NCBI RefSeq assembly: GCF_022201045.2
Contig: NC_068564.1
Coordinates: 33,075,001-33,139,000, forward strand
Length of the DNA: 64,000 nucleotides
Origin: Citrus sinensis
Taxonomy: Eukaryota; Streptophyta; Magnoliopsida; Sapindales; Rutaceae
Direction of reading: 5' to 3'
The translations under genes were made by a program, and so were the position numbers. The notes beneath the pieces were generated by a model, which made no database searches, was not told the origin of the DNA, and saw only the letters and a list, made by a program, of their open reading frames with translations. Each line of letters begins with the position of its first letter. The first letter of the stretch is position 1. This document shows positions 12,370 to 23,757 of this stretch, piece after piece.

Positions 12370-13422
12370 ATGAGGACGAGAGTGCGGCTGTTCTCTTCAG
12401 ATGCCGAGGATAAGGAAACAATTGAGATGGATTTTTCTTGCTTTATTTTCGTTTTTTTTTTTAAATAAAAAATTTAGTGGGTTCTTGTTATTTAAAGGTG
12501 TTGATTAGTTATTTATGAAGTTGAATTTTTTCTTTATATTTATTTGTACTAGCTTGATGATGATACTAACTACTAAGCAGGCTGGAATCTTGGAGGGTCG
12601 GGTTAGTCAACTAGCAGATGATATTCTTGTTTACATTTTTTAGAAATTACGGGTTGAGGAAGCTGTAAAAACTTGTGTTCTTCCCAAAAGACGGAAATAT
12701 TTGTAGACTCTGACCTCTTCTCTTAACTTTGATGCTCCAAAGTCAGTCAGTAGTTGAAATATCTAAGTACGTAAAATGGGTTTATAAAGTCTTGGAATTG
12801 CATAAAGGTTCCTACATGTTGATGCTGTGTAAGTGTGGTCAATAATTGGATTTACACACTACACGGTGCTAGCAAAAGGAGCACAGAACTTTCAACAAAT
12901 TGCAATATATACCAAGTAAACAGGTTCTGTAGAGCTTTGCTAATCTAGTAATGATTTGAATGCTGAATTTTTATTCCATGATTGTATTGCATATTTTCTC
13001 TGCTGTGGAATTTGTTTCTTTGCTTTTAATCGGCTAGCGGTTTGTTTTGGATCCTAAGAAAGCCGAAGTGTGCAAGACAGAGTTGGGTTGGATAATGTAA
13101 TGAGCATATAAAAAACTTATGTGATGTGGTGTTTGTTTGTATTTGTTGCAGATAGACCATCATCGCCCGTAGATCAGGAAACAGAAGAAATCAGCTTCCC
13201 AAGTACACTCATCACCACCTCAAGGTGGCAGAATTGTTAGTCTGATCTTGAAGTTGCATTTTACTCGTTTCAAAATGCAGGCACACTTGAGAAGTTTAAT
13301 GTGAAACCTGGTAAATACATAGAGAGAAAATCCTTAGAACTAGCGCTAAGATGCTAGAGGCTGAGGCACTACAAGGCGTTGAACTTGTAGTCGATTCACC
13401 TTCACTCAATGTTTCAGACTGA
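12370..13422 (+). pseudogene. F-box/FBD pseudogene (paralogue 3)
   Basis: Exon 1 is recognisable (ATG AGG ACG AGA GTG CGG CTG at 12370, compared with MSKRARLE of the copy at 9821). The F-box exon follows near 12582 (VSQLADDILVYI) but is broken by TAG codons at 12641 and 12704; the second replaces the tryptophan of KYLWT. Most of the LRR exon is deleted after about 12750. A last-exon remnant at about 13151-13420 retains the HQHLKV-like (HHHLKVAEL) and C-terminal GVELVV parts but is frame-disrupted. Decayed tandem duplicate, not expected to give a functional F-box protein. Confidence 0.8.
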
Positions 13423-13669
13423 TCAAAGGCTTTGCCGATTTGTGTAAGTAAATTTATGGAACACCACATGATGTAAGAAGAAAAAGATAATCATCTAACA
13501 CATAGTTCAGTCTATCATCCTTTATTTTCTTTAGTATTTTTCAAATTTATAGGCCAGCGTTTTCTCAAACTCATTGGCTTTTATCCAGCAAACTGCATCT
13601 TTAACGGTCCATTTTGTTTAATTTATCCATTAACGATAACTCGGTGCGTGTTAGAGTAGATGATACTTT

Positions 13670-13880
13670 TTAAGACCTCTTTTTTTGTGAAAACGGGGTT
13701 CGAGTTTTACGTTGACTAATTTTATTCTTGTAATTTATGGTGCTGATGCGGTTTGGTGAAACCCTCATCACTTTCTCGAGCATAGTTTCGTTTTCAAGCA
13801 AGAAAGACGCAAGTTCAACTTCATTTGCACAGAACGAACACAATTCCAACACTTTGAGGTGTCCAAGACTGACGACTTAA
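13670..13880 (-). pseudogene. FBD-domain fragment on the opposite strand
   Basis: The minus strand encodes LELCSFCANEVELASFLLENETMLEKV, which aligns with the last-exon segment of the neighbouring F-box genes (VELIGFVGLPIELELAFYLL, then a LEKM motif). It has no F-box or LRR exon and continues into a basic, unrelated tail. This is an inverted, truncated scrap of the same family. Confidence 0.65.
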
Positions 13881-14360
13881 AAAAAAAAAAATAAATAATC
13901 AAATGGAATGTACACCTGTGCCTCAGTTTGGACAAATCACATTGTGAGAAATGTGAAATCCAATTAGTAACGTCACTTTCATAACCAAACGGGATTTCCC
14001 AAAAGGATACTTTATTTTCAATTCGTTTATCCTAAAACCTCTACGAGATTCTGAAAGAATTTATTATGTCAACTCTATGGATATAAGAAAATAGAATGTA
14101 TTCTAGTAAGACATAAGATATTGTCATTTGTCAATGGGTTAAATAAACAATTCCATTCAAAATGAACCTATTTTTTTGGGGGAAGATTAAGAATTAAGAT
14201 GCAGTGCACTGCGTAAAGGCCATTAACTTCGAGGAAATTGGCCTGTGAGTTTATATTATCATTGACAGTAGTCCGGCAACATGGTGATCATGCTGATGCT
14301 GATCGATATTGAACGATTATTTATTTTATTTTATTTTTGCATAAACTTGACGGTAAGCAG

Positions 14361-14690
14361 GATGAAGTGATGGAGGATTGGGTGAGTCGACTCCCAGATG
14401 ATATTCTTGTTAATACTGTTTCTCGATTGAATCTTGATGAGGATTACTGAGTTGAACCACCAAATCTTTTATTGGCTCAATCGCATGGATAGCTATGATG
14501 AGGTTAGGTCTGTTGCTGTAATTTTGTTTCTCTCCGGGGAATATGAGCAATTATCACTGTGTGAATTACCCAAGCTAGACTACTTAACAATTTGGAATGC
14601 TACACCTACTTTGCAAAGCCTACTTGGTATGATTTACTTACTGAAGGCATGTCCCTTTCAACAAAAGCTTCTAGCTAGTTCGGGTAAGTG
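14361..14690 (+). pseudogene. F-box/FBD pseudogene (paralogue 4, internally deleted)
   Basis: Begins with a splice-acceptor-like CAG and a clear F-box start (DEVMEDWVSRLPDDILVNTVSRLNLDED), then stops at TGA after about 30 codons. After roughly 90 bases it resumes with an exon-3-like segment (EYEQLSLCELPKLDYLTIW, then LLGMIYLLKACPFQQKL). Almost all of the LRR exon is deleted and no last exon was found. It extends the duplicated cluster to 14.7 kb. Confidence 0.75.
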
Positions 14691-16171
14691 TTTTAATTAC
14701 AGTAACTGTTGCTCCTTGGTTCCTTAATTATTTGAGTATATTCTGTTTTCGCTTCTAAGCATTTGAAACTAAAGGGCATTGGCCAGAGTGACCATATATT
14801 AGTGTATTGTACTTCAGCACTTGAATGTTTGAAAATGTGACTTTATATTATTCTGAAGATCACATCAGTTAATGCACTTCGATTGAGAATCATAGGCTTC
14901 CATTTGATAATGCACTTCACTGTTTATCTGAACTGAAACGTTACTTCATGAATTGAAATTATATATGAAGGTGCCATAAGAATGTCAGTTCATGCAAATT
15001 CATTGACACCAGAAAGCTTCATCTCTTCTGCCAAAGTATGGTAAACACGCCTTATCAGACAGATATTTCCTTAATATTTACCAACGTTGCTTGTTGAAGT
15101 ATTGGTTTATTAAAAAAGATTGACTGAACTACTGAATGAATCTGAAGCAGCCGTGTAAGTGATAATAGTTAACGCCCATTAAAAATATCAATTAATCTGT
15201 GACCAATATTAATATTCTCTTAGTATTATCAAAAGATGGTAGACTTGCAAAACCTACTTCTGCTTGTCAAATGAACCCATTTGATCTCATATGGAAAGAA
15301 AATCAATTGCCCTTGACAATTCATTGAATCGTAAAGCCGTTAAGGTAAAGTGATGACAGTGGTTCTGAGGTTTGAAGGATTGAAAGACCAAAAGGAGAAA
15401 ACAAAACTGACTCAGGGAGAAAATGACCCTTTAACAGCTCATATTTTGATAAATTTGTATAGGGCACCCCACCTTGACCCGTCAAAATTTAATACTAAAA
15501 GTGAAAAAAAAACAAAAAAAACTACCCAATAACAGAGTATCACAGGCCATTCCTACCACCCCAGTCCGATTGGCCTACATACGAATTTACAAATTGCACA
15601 AGCCAAAATACAACTCAAACATCGTAGCCACTCTGAGTCAGAACCCAATCAAAATTCGTTCAGATATAGCTCAAACATCATGCCAACTCTTTCTCAAAAC
15701 CCCATCAAAATTTGGAATCAGTCTGAGAATCGAGAAAACTTGTGCGGAGCGAATGTATCACCTTGGTGAATCTGCCATTTGGTCCCATAAATTAAGTAAC
15801 ATAATGTTATATTATTTAAAATTAAAAAATATGTATATGGATCCCGCCATGGCCGGCAGGCCCTTAGTAGGTGGTCCCACCACCTTAGATCCCACTCTCC
15901 TGTCTCTTACTTTGGGGCAGTCATGAGTTTTCTTCTTTTCTCTTTTTTCCCGTAATCCTATTCCACCCTGTACAAACCCAATTAGAATTTCTTTGTTCAT
16001 TTGTACATTATGAAAATGAAATATTTACAATCCAGCAACCAGACAAAGGAAAGTGTTTAATAACAAGAAAGACCAAACCTATCTTTTTGTTTGAACAAAG
16101 TGAATATGGCTTGTAAAGAATTGGAAAAGAATTCACTTGTCTTTAAGACTTCACATGTTTTATTTTCTTGT
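14691..16171. other. Intergenic between the F-box cluster and the receptor kinase
   Basis: No convincing gene. Open frames near 15350-15930 lack codon bias or any familiar domain. About 15900-16171 is downstream of the kinase stop codon and probably includes its 3' UTR on the minus strand. Confidence 0.45.
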
Positions 16172-19100
16172 CTATCTTGGACCAGAAAGTTCCATGGCAT
16201 AGGAATCCAAAGAATGGTCATCATCATCTTCATCCACAGCTGTGCCAAACATGCTCGATTGATCATTTTTTTCTTCATGATCGTGTTTTGGTGCAGATGT
16301 TGGGCAGGATGTGCTTTTCTTAGTGTTGGTGTGAAAGTTGTTCATGGTGGGATTCGTATGATTGTGTGCTGCTGCCCATTTCTCAGCTAGGCCGTCTCCT
16401 TCGAGCATTCGGACCACTTCGGACATTTTGGGGCGGTGGACTGGAAGGTATTGAGTGCATAGCAAAGCCACTTGAAGAATCTCTCCAACCTCAATCCGGT
16501 CATAGTTGCTTCCAAGCTCTCGGTCCACCAACACTTCTACTTTCTTTTCCTGCTGAATTTTCTTCACCTGTCAGCAGCATTGTCCACTTTAGTTCCTTAG
16601 GTTTTTGGCATGCAATTGATTGTACTAATCTATTAAATGAGATTACTAGCTAGCAGCATCAAGATCATGTTTTCATGTGAAAAATGCACATAAGCAGAAA
16701 AATTCAACAAACATGTTGATTCATTATCACATTTGTTCAAAAGACTTTAGGGTGCTCTTATTGTTTCAAGTGATCAAACAAAAAATAACTACCGATGTGA
16801 CTGATACTTAAAGCCGTTGCAGAACTTACCCACTCAAGCATGGCTCCTTTCTGATTAATAGACTTGCCAAACTCAAGAGCTCTCATTCCAGTAATGAGCT
16901 CCAACAAGAGAATGCCAAATCCAAACACGTCAGTTTTCTCAGATGACTGGCCAGTGGAGAGATACTCAGGCGCTATATGACCAACAGTACCGCGGACAGC
17001 AGTAGTCACATGAGAGTCGGAGTGATCAAGAAGCTTTGCAAGGCCAAAGTCACCAACTATAGCCTCACAGAAGTCATCCAGAAGCACATTAGCAGCCTTC
17101 ACATCTCTGTGGATTATCTTTGGATCACATTGCTCATGTAGGTATAACAGACCCCTTGCAGCTCCAATTGCTATCCTCTTCCTAGTGTTCCAATCTAATG
17201 CCGGTTTTTCTGTAGCAGCAATCAAAGCATGATATTAGAGGCTCACTATAATTTTCAATCTGGGAAGTTCATTGAAGTAAATAGACTATAATTATACATG
17301 AAAAGTTCAAATCAACATAGATCCAAGCATAGTGTAGTTTGACTTCACAGATCATGACAAAACTGGAAGTCTCAGCATTAGCTTGTTGTGGCACACAAAT
17401 AAAACAATATAACTATTAATCAGTAATTATTTTATGCTTTTGTTGGATTGGTATAGAACACTAAAAGGATTATTAGTAAAGCTCAGACTCAGATTAGGTA
17501 TACTAACTGACATAGTTTGATGTTTTCCCTTCATATTATCATGATCTGTGTGATTGCCAAACCTCAACTTGATTATTAATAATATTTCCAAATCAATGAA
17601 CCAACAAAATTCCTTGAAACTGAAAAAGGACCAGCATTTACCAAACCAAATCACCTAAAATCCTGGAACTGGTAAATTTTTGGATCAGAGTAAGAGGAAA
17701 ATGGAAAAGGAAGACACCAAGAAACCACAATCTTTTCTAATCACGTCCCAACTCCTAGAAGCTGGACAACCCATTGTAGTCCATATCAAGATCAATTCCA
17801 AGTTTGGTGTGGTAGTTAGAGCAACTATAGTAATTAGACAAAAATAACAGAGGGAATTCTATATTCACAACTCAAGTGCCAAAAGGTTCAGTGAGGATTA
17901 AGAGAAGTAGTTCCAACCTCGAAGCCTGGAAGCCACACTGCCGTTAGACATGTAAGGATACACCAAAAGCCTCTCGGTGGGAGTGGCACAATAGCCAATT
18001 AACCGAAGCAAGTTGCGGTGAACTGCCAAGCTGATCATCTCTAATTCAGTCCTAAACTGTGATTCCCCAAAAGTTCCAGCTACATCCTTTAGCCGTTTCA
18101 CGGCTAACACAGTCCCATCTCCTAGCTTTCCCTTGTATACATTGCCAAATCCTCCAGCACCAAGTATGTTCTTGGAGCTGAAGTTTTCCGTCGCTTGTTG
18201 CAGCTCTCTAAATGTGAAGTTCCTCAGATTACCTAGGCTTATCAGCCCCTCTTCCTGTTTATCTGCAACAAAAACTAGTGACCCTATTTGAGATTTTAAC
18301 CGGTTAATATAGTTTCTCATTAACATTATGTAATGGAGTTGCAGAGTCACTAACCACCGATGTTAAGGATTGTTAGGTTCTTCTGTCTCTTTCGGTACCA
18401 AATGAGTCCAAATGCCAACAGTATGAGAGAGGCAACACCGAAACTAACCCCCAGAGCAATTGCTAATTTCTTGGAATTGTGTTTCCCTGATTTAATATGC
18501 AAATATAAAGGTATTTACAATAAAAGCCAAATAATTGAAATGGTTTAAAGTGATAAAAGAGCCTATGCCAAGAAAAGTACCAGGTGATGAATTGAGAGAA
18601 AAGGAAAGAGGGACACTATTGGCTGAGCCAGAGCAAACATTAGTGGAGCTACTTCCACAAATCAATGGGTTCCCCGCAACACTAAAACGGAAAACAAAAT
18701 CAGAAAACATGATTTGAAAAAAAAAAGTGACTGGACCAGTAGAGAGAGGTTCTGGTAAGAAATGATACTTGAATGTTCTGGCTGGAAACTTGGGAACTGG
18801 TCCACTGAGATTGTTATAAGACAAGTCTCTGAATCATCATAGTAACAAACAAAAGAGTTTCATTAAGTAATACTTGATGAACCATGTTTTCAAATAAGAA
18901 AATTTCAACTTATTGCAGATTGGTTCGATTTTCAAGACAATAAAACAAACAGACAAAATTCATAAATATAGAGAAAATGCTCACAAGAAAGCAAGCTCAG
19001 AGATTTTGGCTAGAAACACAGGAAAAGCTCCACTCAAGCTATTGTTGTTGAGCCTCCTACTCGCATTACATGACAAAACAACAGAGCACATATGAGCTTT

Positions 19101-20111
19101 CATAAACAAAGATAATAATCGTAATATTTCATAAAATAAAAACCCAATTGGCTGCTTAACATGATATGTTACAATAGGCCTTGGTCTACGCCAGAACATT
19201 TTCTTTTATCCCACTTTCTTGGTAACCAAATGCTTAAAAACTTACAGATATTGAAGACTATTCAATTGACCAAAAGAGCGTGGGATTACACCAGAGAGTC
19301 TGTTGTTTGAGAGATCCAAAGTTTGAAGTTTTGGAAGAGAGCCAAGCTGAGGTGGGATTCCACCAGAAATGTTGTTGTTTTGCAATAATCTTCAGATTCC
19401 GGCAACAAAAATGAAACACAATAACAGAAAACAGTCGGTACCCAAAAAAAAAAGACTAAAAAGCAAAACTCGGTTAGTTTCTCTACTTTACTTTCTTAAC
19501 AAACATTTTCAAACGAAGAGGAAAGAATGCACAAATGGGTTGCCAAAAAAATGGACTAAAAATCAAAACTTGGTAAGTTTCCCGTACACTTGGCGAAGAT
19601 TGGTGAGATTTCCTATTGATCCGGACAAAGTTCCAGAAAGAGACTGGCTTGGTGCTCCCCTGCAAGCAAAACCCAGAAATGCGACTGCTTTTATCTCAAG
19701 TTTCTATGAAAGTTCAAAACTTTAATATTGAAACCAATCAAATAAACAAATTTATGAAGTTAAAAACAACAAACTTACAGGCCTATAACAAGATTCTCAG
19801 GCGAGCAAGTTATCATAGCCCAACTACAAGGATCCACAGAGTCTTCATCCCAGTTGTTTAACACTCCGTGAGGATCATTCAATGCTCTCTTTATGCTCAC
19901 CAAAGCATCCACTATAAAAATAATAATAATAATAAATAAATAACAAAGCATAAAATAAAAACAAGCGTAGTTGACATACTTTAAAAATATTTTAAAAGTG
20001 TAACATTTGTTTGTAGTTACCTTCATGGTTTCTAGGCTCATAAGAGAGAGTAGCAAGAGAGAAAAAGGAAAGAAAGAAGAAGAAGAGAAGAAAGAGCTTG
20101 AAGATAGCCAT
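16172..20111 (-). CDS. SARK: LRR receptor-like kinase, SARK/CIK type (LRR subfamily II)
   Basis: Eleven exons on the minus strand: 20111-20021, 19911-19779, 19659-19588, 19389-19246, 19056-18985, 18828-18769, 18681-18581, 18486-18355, 18262-17918, 17209-16830 and 16567-16172 (641 residues). Exons of 133, 72, 144 and 72 nt match the intron pattern of the SERK/NIK group. Order: signal peptide (1-23), paired-Cys cap (DPCSW), LRRs ([19 protein letters not shown]), [15 protein letters not shown], transmembrane segment (~231-253), kinase. The kinase has the glycine loop GAGGFGNV (~303), lysine in VLAVKRL (~324), HRDVKAAN (Asp ~419), DFG (~437), and an activation segment with SHVTTAVRG. The tail DDDDH...AMELSGPR points to Arabidopsis SARK/CIK3 (At4g30520) or CIK2 rather than NIK1, by recollection. 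Role in that group: plasma-membrane co-receptor in CLAVATA-type and senescence signalling. Confidence 0.9.
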
Positions 20112-20962
20112 GGTATTTAGAAAGCTAGCCGGTAAGTAAAGCTATAGAGCTGGTGGTATTGTGATATCATTGAATCAATAAATGAACAAACTTTGTTTCA
20201 CAAACACAACATGAAACTGAACTGCCTAGGCAAAAATCATGTCTCCCTTTTACTTCTTTCTTATCTGTTTTTGTTTTGAGCTTTCTCTTTCTTGGGGTTG
20301 TCACTTTCTCTTTCTTTCTTTTTCAGTCAGTCAGCTCCCACTCCATAACACCACCTTTAGCCATACCAAAAACTTTGAACACTCATAATCATGGATTAAG
20401 AATCACACTCTTTATAGGGACACCACAATACAAGTTTATTATCTTAATATAAAGTTTATTTGCATAACAAATTTAAGATTTCGAATAATAACAATGATGC
20501 TACTGTAAGCATAGATTTAACATATTTTATGTTTCAAATAATCTATTACAGCTGTAATATCCAGAGTTGCAAGTCTTTCATTTTATGCTAAAATAAATCA
20601 AAACCAGTACGATTGTTCATAGAGAGCATCATCGTATATATTTGGAAATGTCGTGGTCCTTCTTTGTAGTTTTGATTAAAATCACATGTATCTTTTATTA
20701 TTTTAACATTTAAAATTCATCACATTTTTTATTTGTACTGGCACTCTAATATCATATGCATTGAAATTGTCCATTATTGTCCTTACACCCTAATCTCCGT
20801 GGAAAAATTTTTTAATTTTCAAAATTTTTCATTGCGGACCCTTAATTTTTATAATCTATAATGTATATTATTGTGAAATTTAAGATGTTAGCGATAAAAA
20901 TTTTGAGGTTTAATAAAAAAATTAAGAGTTCTCAATGAAATGTAGAAATGTTACTCTGTTAA
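20112..20962. other. 5' flank of the receptor kinase gene
   Basis: Upstream region on the minus strand. The first ~260 bases beside the ATG contain a CT-rich stretch (about 20280-20330) that, read on the minus strand, is a GA-rich leader. No TATA element is assigned with confidence. The remainder is AT-rich. Confidence 0.4.
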
Positions 20963-21770
20963 GGTAGTGTTTACTTTCTGGAGTGGGAGTGTGGAGTGTG
21001 GAGTGTAGATTCATCCCACTCCAGTGTTTACTTACCTTAAAAAAAGGGGGAGTGGGAGTGAGAATTTGTGGGTCCCACTCAATTTTGGAGTGGGGAGTGG
21101 GATTCCCACTCCTATGGGGGGAGGTGGGAGTGGAAATTCGTTCCCCCCTCTTTCCATTTTATCTCTATAATTAAATAAATAAATAATATTTAATAAAATA
21201 AATAATATCATATTTATTAAAAATAATAATTATATCATATTTATTTTATTAAATTTAATAAAATAAAAATAAATAAATATTATATTTAAATTAATAATAT
21301 TAAACATTAATTTTAATAAATATTAATTATTTATTTAATTAATAATAATAAATATTTTATTCTAAAAAATATTAATTTTGTACTATATTATCAATAATAA
21401 TATTTCATTTGTGTTGCTATTATTAATAATTTTTATTCACATAATTTAAATTAAAATTAATAAAAAATTATGATTTACATAATTAAGAATATTAGTAATT
21501 ATTATTAATTTAGAAATATAATAAAATATTTATTTTATTTTCCAAATATTTTTTATTAATTTTTTAATTACAAATTATAATTCTGTACATAAGGATAAAA
21601 TTATAATTTAAAATAATTTACTCTCAATCCAAGACAAAGTAAACAAATAATTAGGATTCTGATTGACAATCCATACTTTCATTTAGTCTAAGTAAACACC
21701 CTACTCCCACTCCCATTTCACACTCCTAATCCAAAAATTCCCACTCCAATCTAAAAAGTAAAACGTAGCA
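20963..21770. mobile_element. TAA-flanked MITE (PIF/Harbinger-like), 808 bp
   Basis: Left end GGTAGTGTTTACTTT, right end complement TGCTACGTTTTACTTT, flanked by TAA at 20960-20962 and 21771-21773. Both subterminal regions are rich in GAGTGGGAGT/ACTCCCACT blocks. The ~550-bp core is extremely AT-rich (poly AATAAT). A second copy lies at 22899-23757. A three-base TAA duplication with short TIRs fits PIF/Harbinger-type MITEs. No transposase is present. Confidence 0.75.
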
Positions 21771-22898
21771 TAAATAGTCAATTACTATTCATGTTTTATG
21801 TACTTCTTTTTTCACATACATGCATGTAAAATTTAAATAAAAGTATATTTTATATTTCATTTTCAAAAACTTTTTCTCATTTCTTTTTTTCACGGTCAAA
21901 AAAAAAAAAAAAGAAAAGAAACGCACCAAGACAGAGAAAAATCAGAGTTGATACGGATTGTCAGGTCAGAGTGCAGAAATTGAGAGAGACATTAGTGGGT
22001 ACTGTAATGGGACTAACTGGACAGCACAGAATTGGACAGAACCGAACAGAAACTAAACTAGGGCAATGTTTCGTAAGAATCCAGCTAAAAGTTGGAGATT
22101 GAACAGAACCAAAGAATCAAATGCCTCCATTTCTTGTAAATTTAAACCATTTATTTATATTTTTTCTGAATTTTTTGGGCTTTATTTTTTATTTTTGGGT
22201 AATATTGTTAGATCCTACTTACACATAAATAATTATATATTGCAAACTGTGTTAAGTATAATTAAAAGTGATTTATTAAATTTTTTAATAATTAAATTTT
22301 AATATATCTAATAGAGTGATGGTCTCTAATGTATAGAGAATAAATGCCTATTTTTATATTTATAATAAACCAAAATAGGAACACTTAATTATAACAAAAA
22401 AATTTATTTATATAAATAATTATGGTTTTCGATTGTTTGTTTCAACCCGACCTAGAAGTAAAGATTATAAGTGAGTTCCTTCTTCTAACTGAGACTAATG
22501 AAGCTAATCCAATGTTTGGATCACAAATAATATCTTATTCTTTTTTTACATCCATCATCGGAGATAGTATAAGAGAAAATAAAAAGATTATTTAGGATAA
22601 CATCTTGATCTCAATAATAAATTTAGATACATTTCTAAATATTCACTTATTGATTATTGGTGATATAATATAAATATATAATGATTTTCACCCAAGATTA
22701 TTTTCTAACAAATATGTGTGAAAATGATTGAAAAGAAATATATAATTGTTTAATGTATCTTTCTGCAGAAGCATATATGCTCTGCATGGCCATGGATTGC
22801 AGAATTGGCCCTCAACACTCAAAGAGAAACGCTCGTGGAATGACATTGACGGATGGGACTTGGGAACAAGTAATAGTTCAAACTTCAGAATGCATTAA
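21771..22898. other. Intergenic between two related MITEs
   Basis: No gene recognised. An ORF at 22066-22302 is low-complexity and hydrophobic by composition only. About 21950-22130 is less AT-rich but shows no known domain. Confidence 0.45.
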
Positions 22899-23757
22899 TG
22901 CTGTGTTTATTTGTCGGTGTGTTTATTTGTTGGAGTGGGAGTGAGGATTCAGAGTTTACTTTTTTTAAATGGGAAGAGAGTGAGAATACCATTTTGTGGG
23001 CCCCATTTATTTTTAGAGTGGAGAGTGGGGAGTGGAAGTGGGAATCCACTCCCACCTCTCCCTTTTTTACCCTTTTATTTTTTTAATTTAATTTAATTTA
23101 ATATTTTATAATTAATAAAATAAAATAAATATTATTATATTTATTTAAATAATAATATTATATTTAACTAAATAATAATTTTCATTGATTCTAAGTTAAA
23201 ATTATTTCAAAATATTATTATTATATTAATAGAGAATTAATAAATATAATATTATTATATTTATTTTAAAAATAATAGTACTATATTTATTTAATAATAA
23301 TAATAATAAATAGTTTATTCTAAGAAAATATTAATTTTGTACTAAATAATATTATATTATTATTTTATATAATAATAAATTTAATATAATTATATTAAAT
23401 ACAATAAAATAAGGTTTCATTTTGTATTAAAATTAATAATTTATTGTTCATAATTAAGAATATTAATAATTATAATAAATTTACAAATATAATAAAATAA
23501 ATATTATTCATTAAATATAATTTTTATTAGTTTTGTAATTAAAAACTATAATTCTTTAAATAAGGATAAAATTGTAATTTGAAACAATTTATTCCCAATC
23601 CAAGACAAAGGAAACACATAAATTGGATTTTGATCTCTATTCCATGCTTCCATTCCAGTGTAAGTAAACAACCTACTCCCACTTCCACTCCACACACCCA
23701 ATACTAGGATTCCTATTCCTCAAGATTCTCAATCCAATCCAAAAAGTAAACGCTACC
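22899..23757. mobile_element. TAA-flanked MITE (PIF/Harbinger-like), 859 bp, second copy
   Basis: Left end TGCTGTGTTTATTT, right end complement GGTAGCGTTTACTTTTTGGA, flanked by TAA at 22896-22898 and 23758-23760. It shares the GGAGTGGGAGTG subterminal repeats, the AT-rich core and the CAATCCAAGACAAAG block with the copy at 20963-21770. At the left end GTGTTTATTTGT occurs twice, suggesting a small terminal duplication. Confidence 0.72.

Noticed and set aside
16172..20111. Assignment of the receptor kinase to NIK1/NIK2
   Set aside because: Kinase regions are alike across the subfamily. The ectodomain ([15 protein letters not shown]) and the acidic DDDDH tail before AMELSGPR fit the SARK/CIK2-3 group better.
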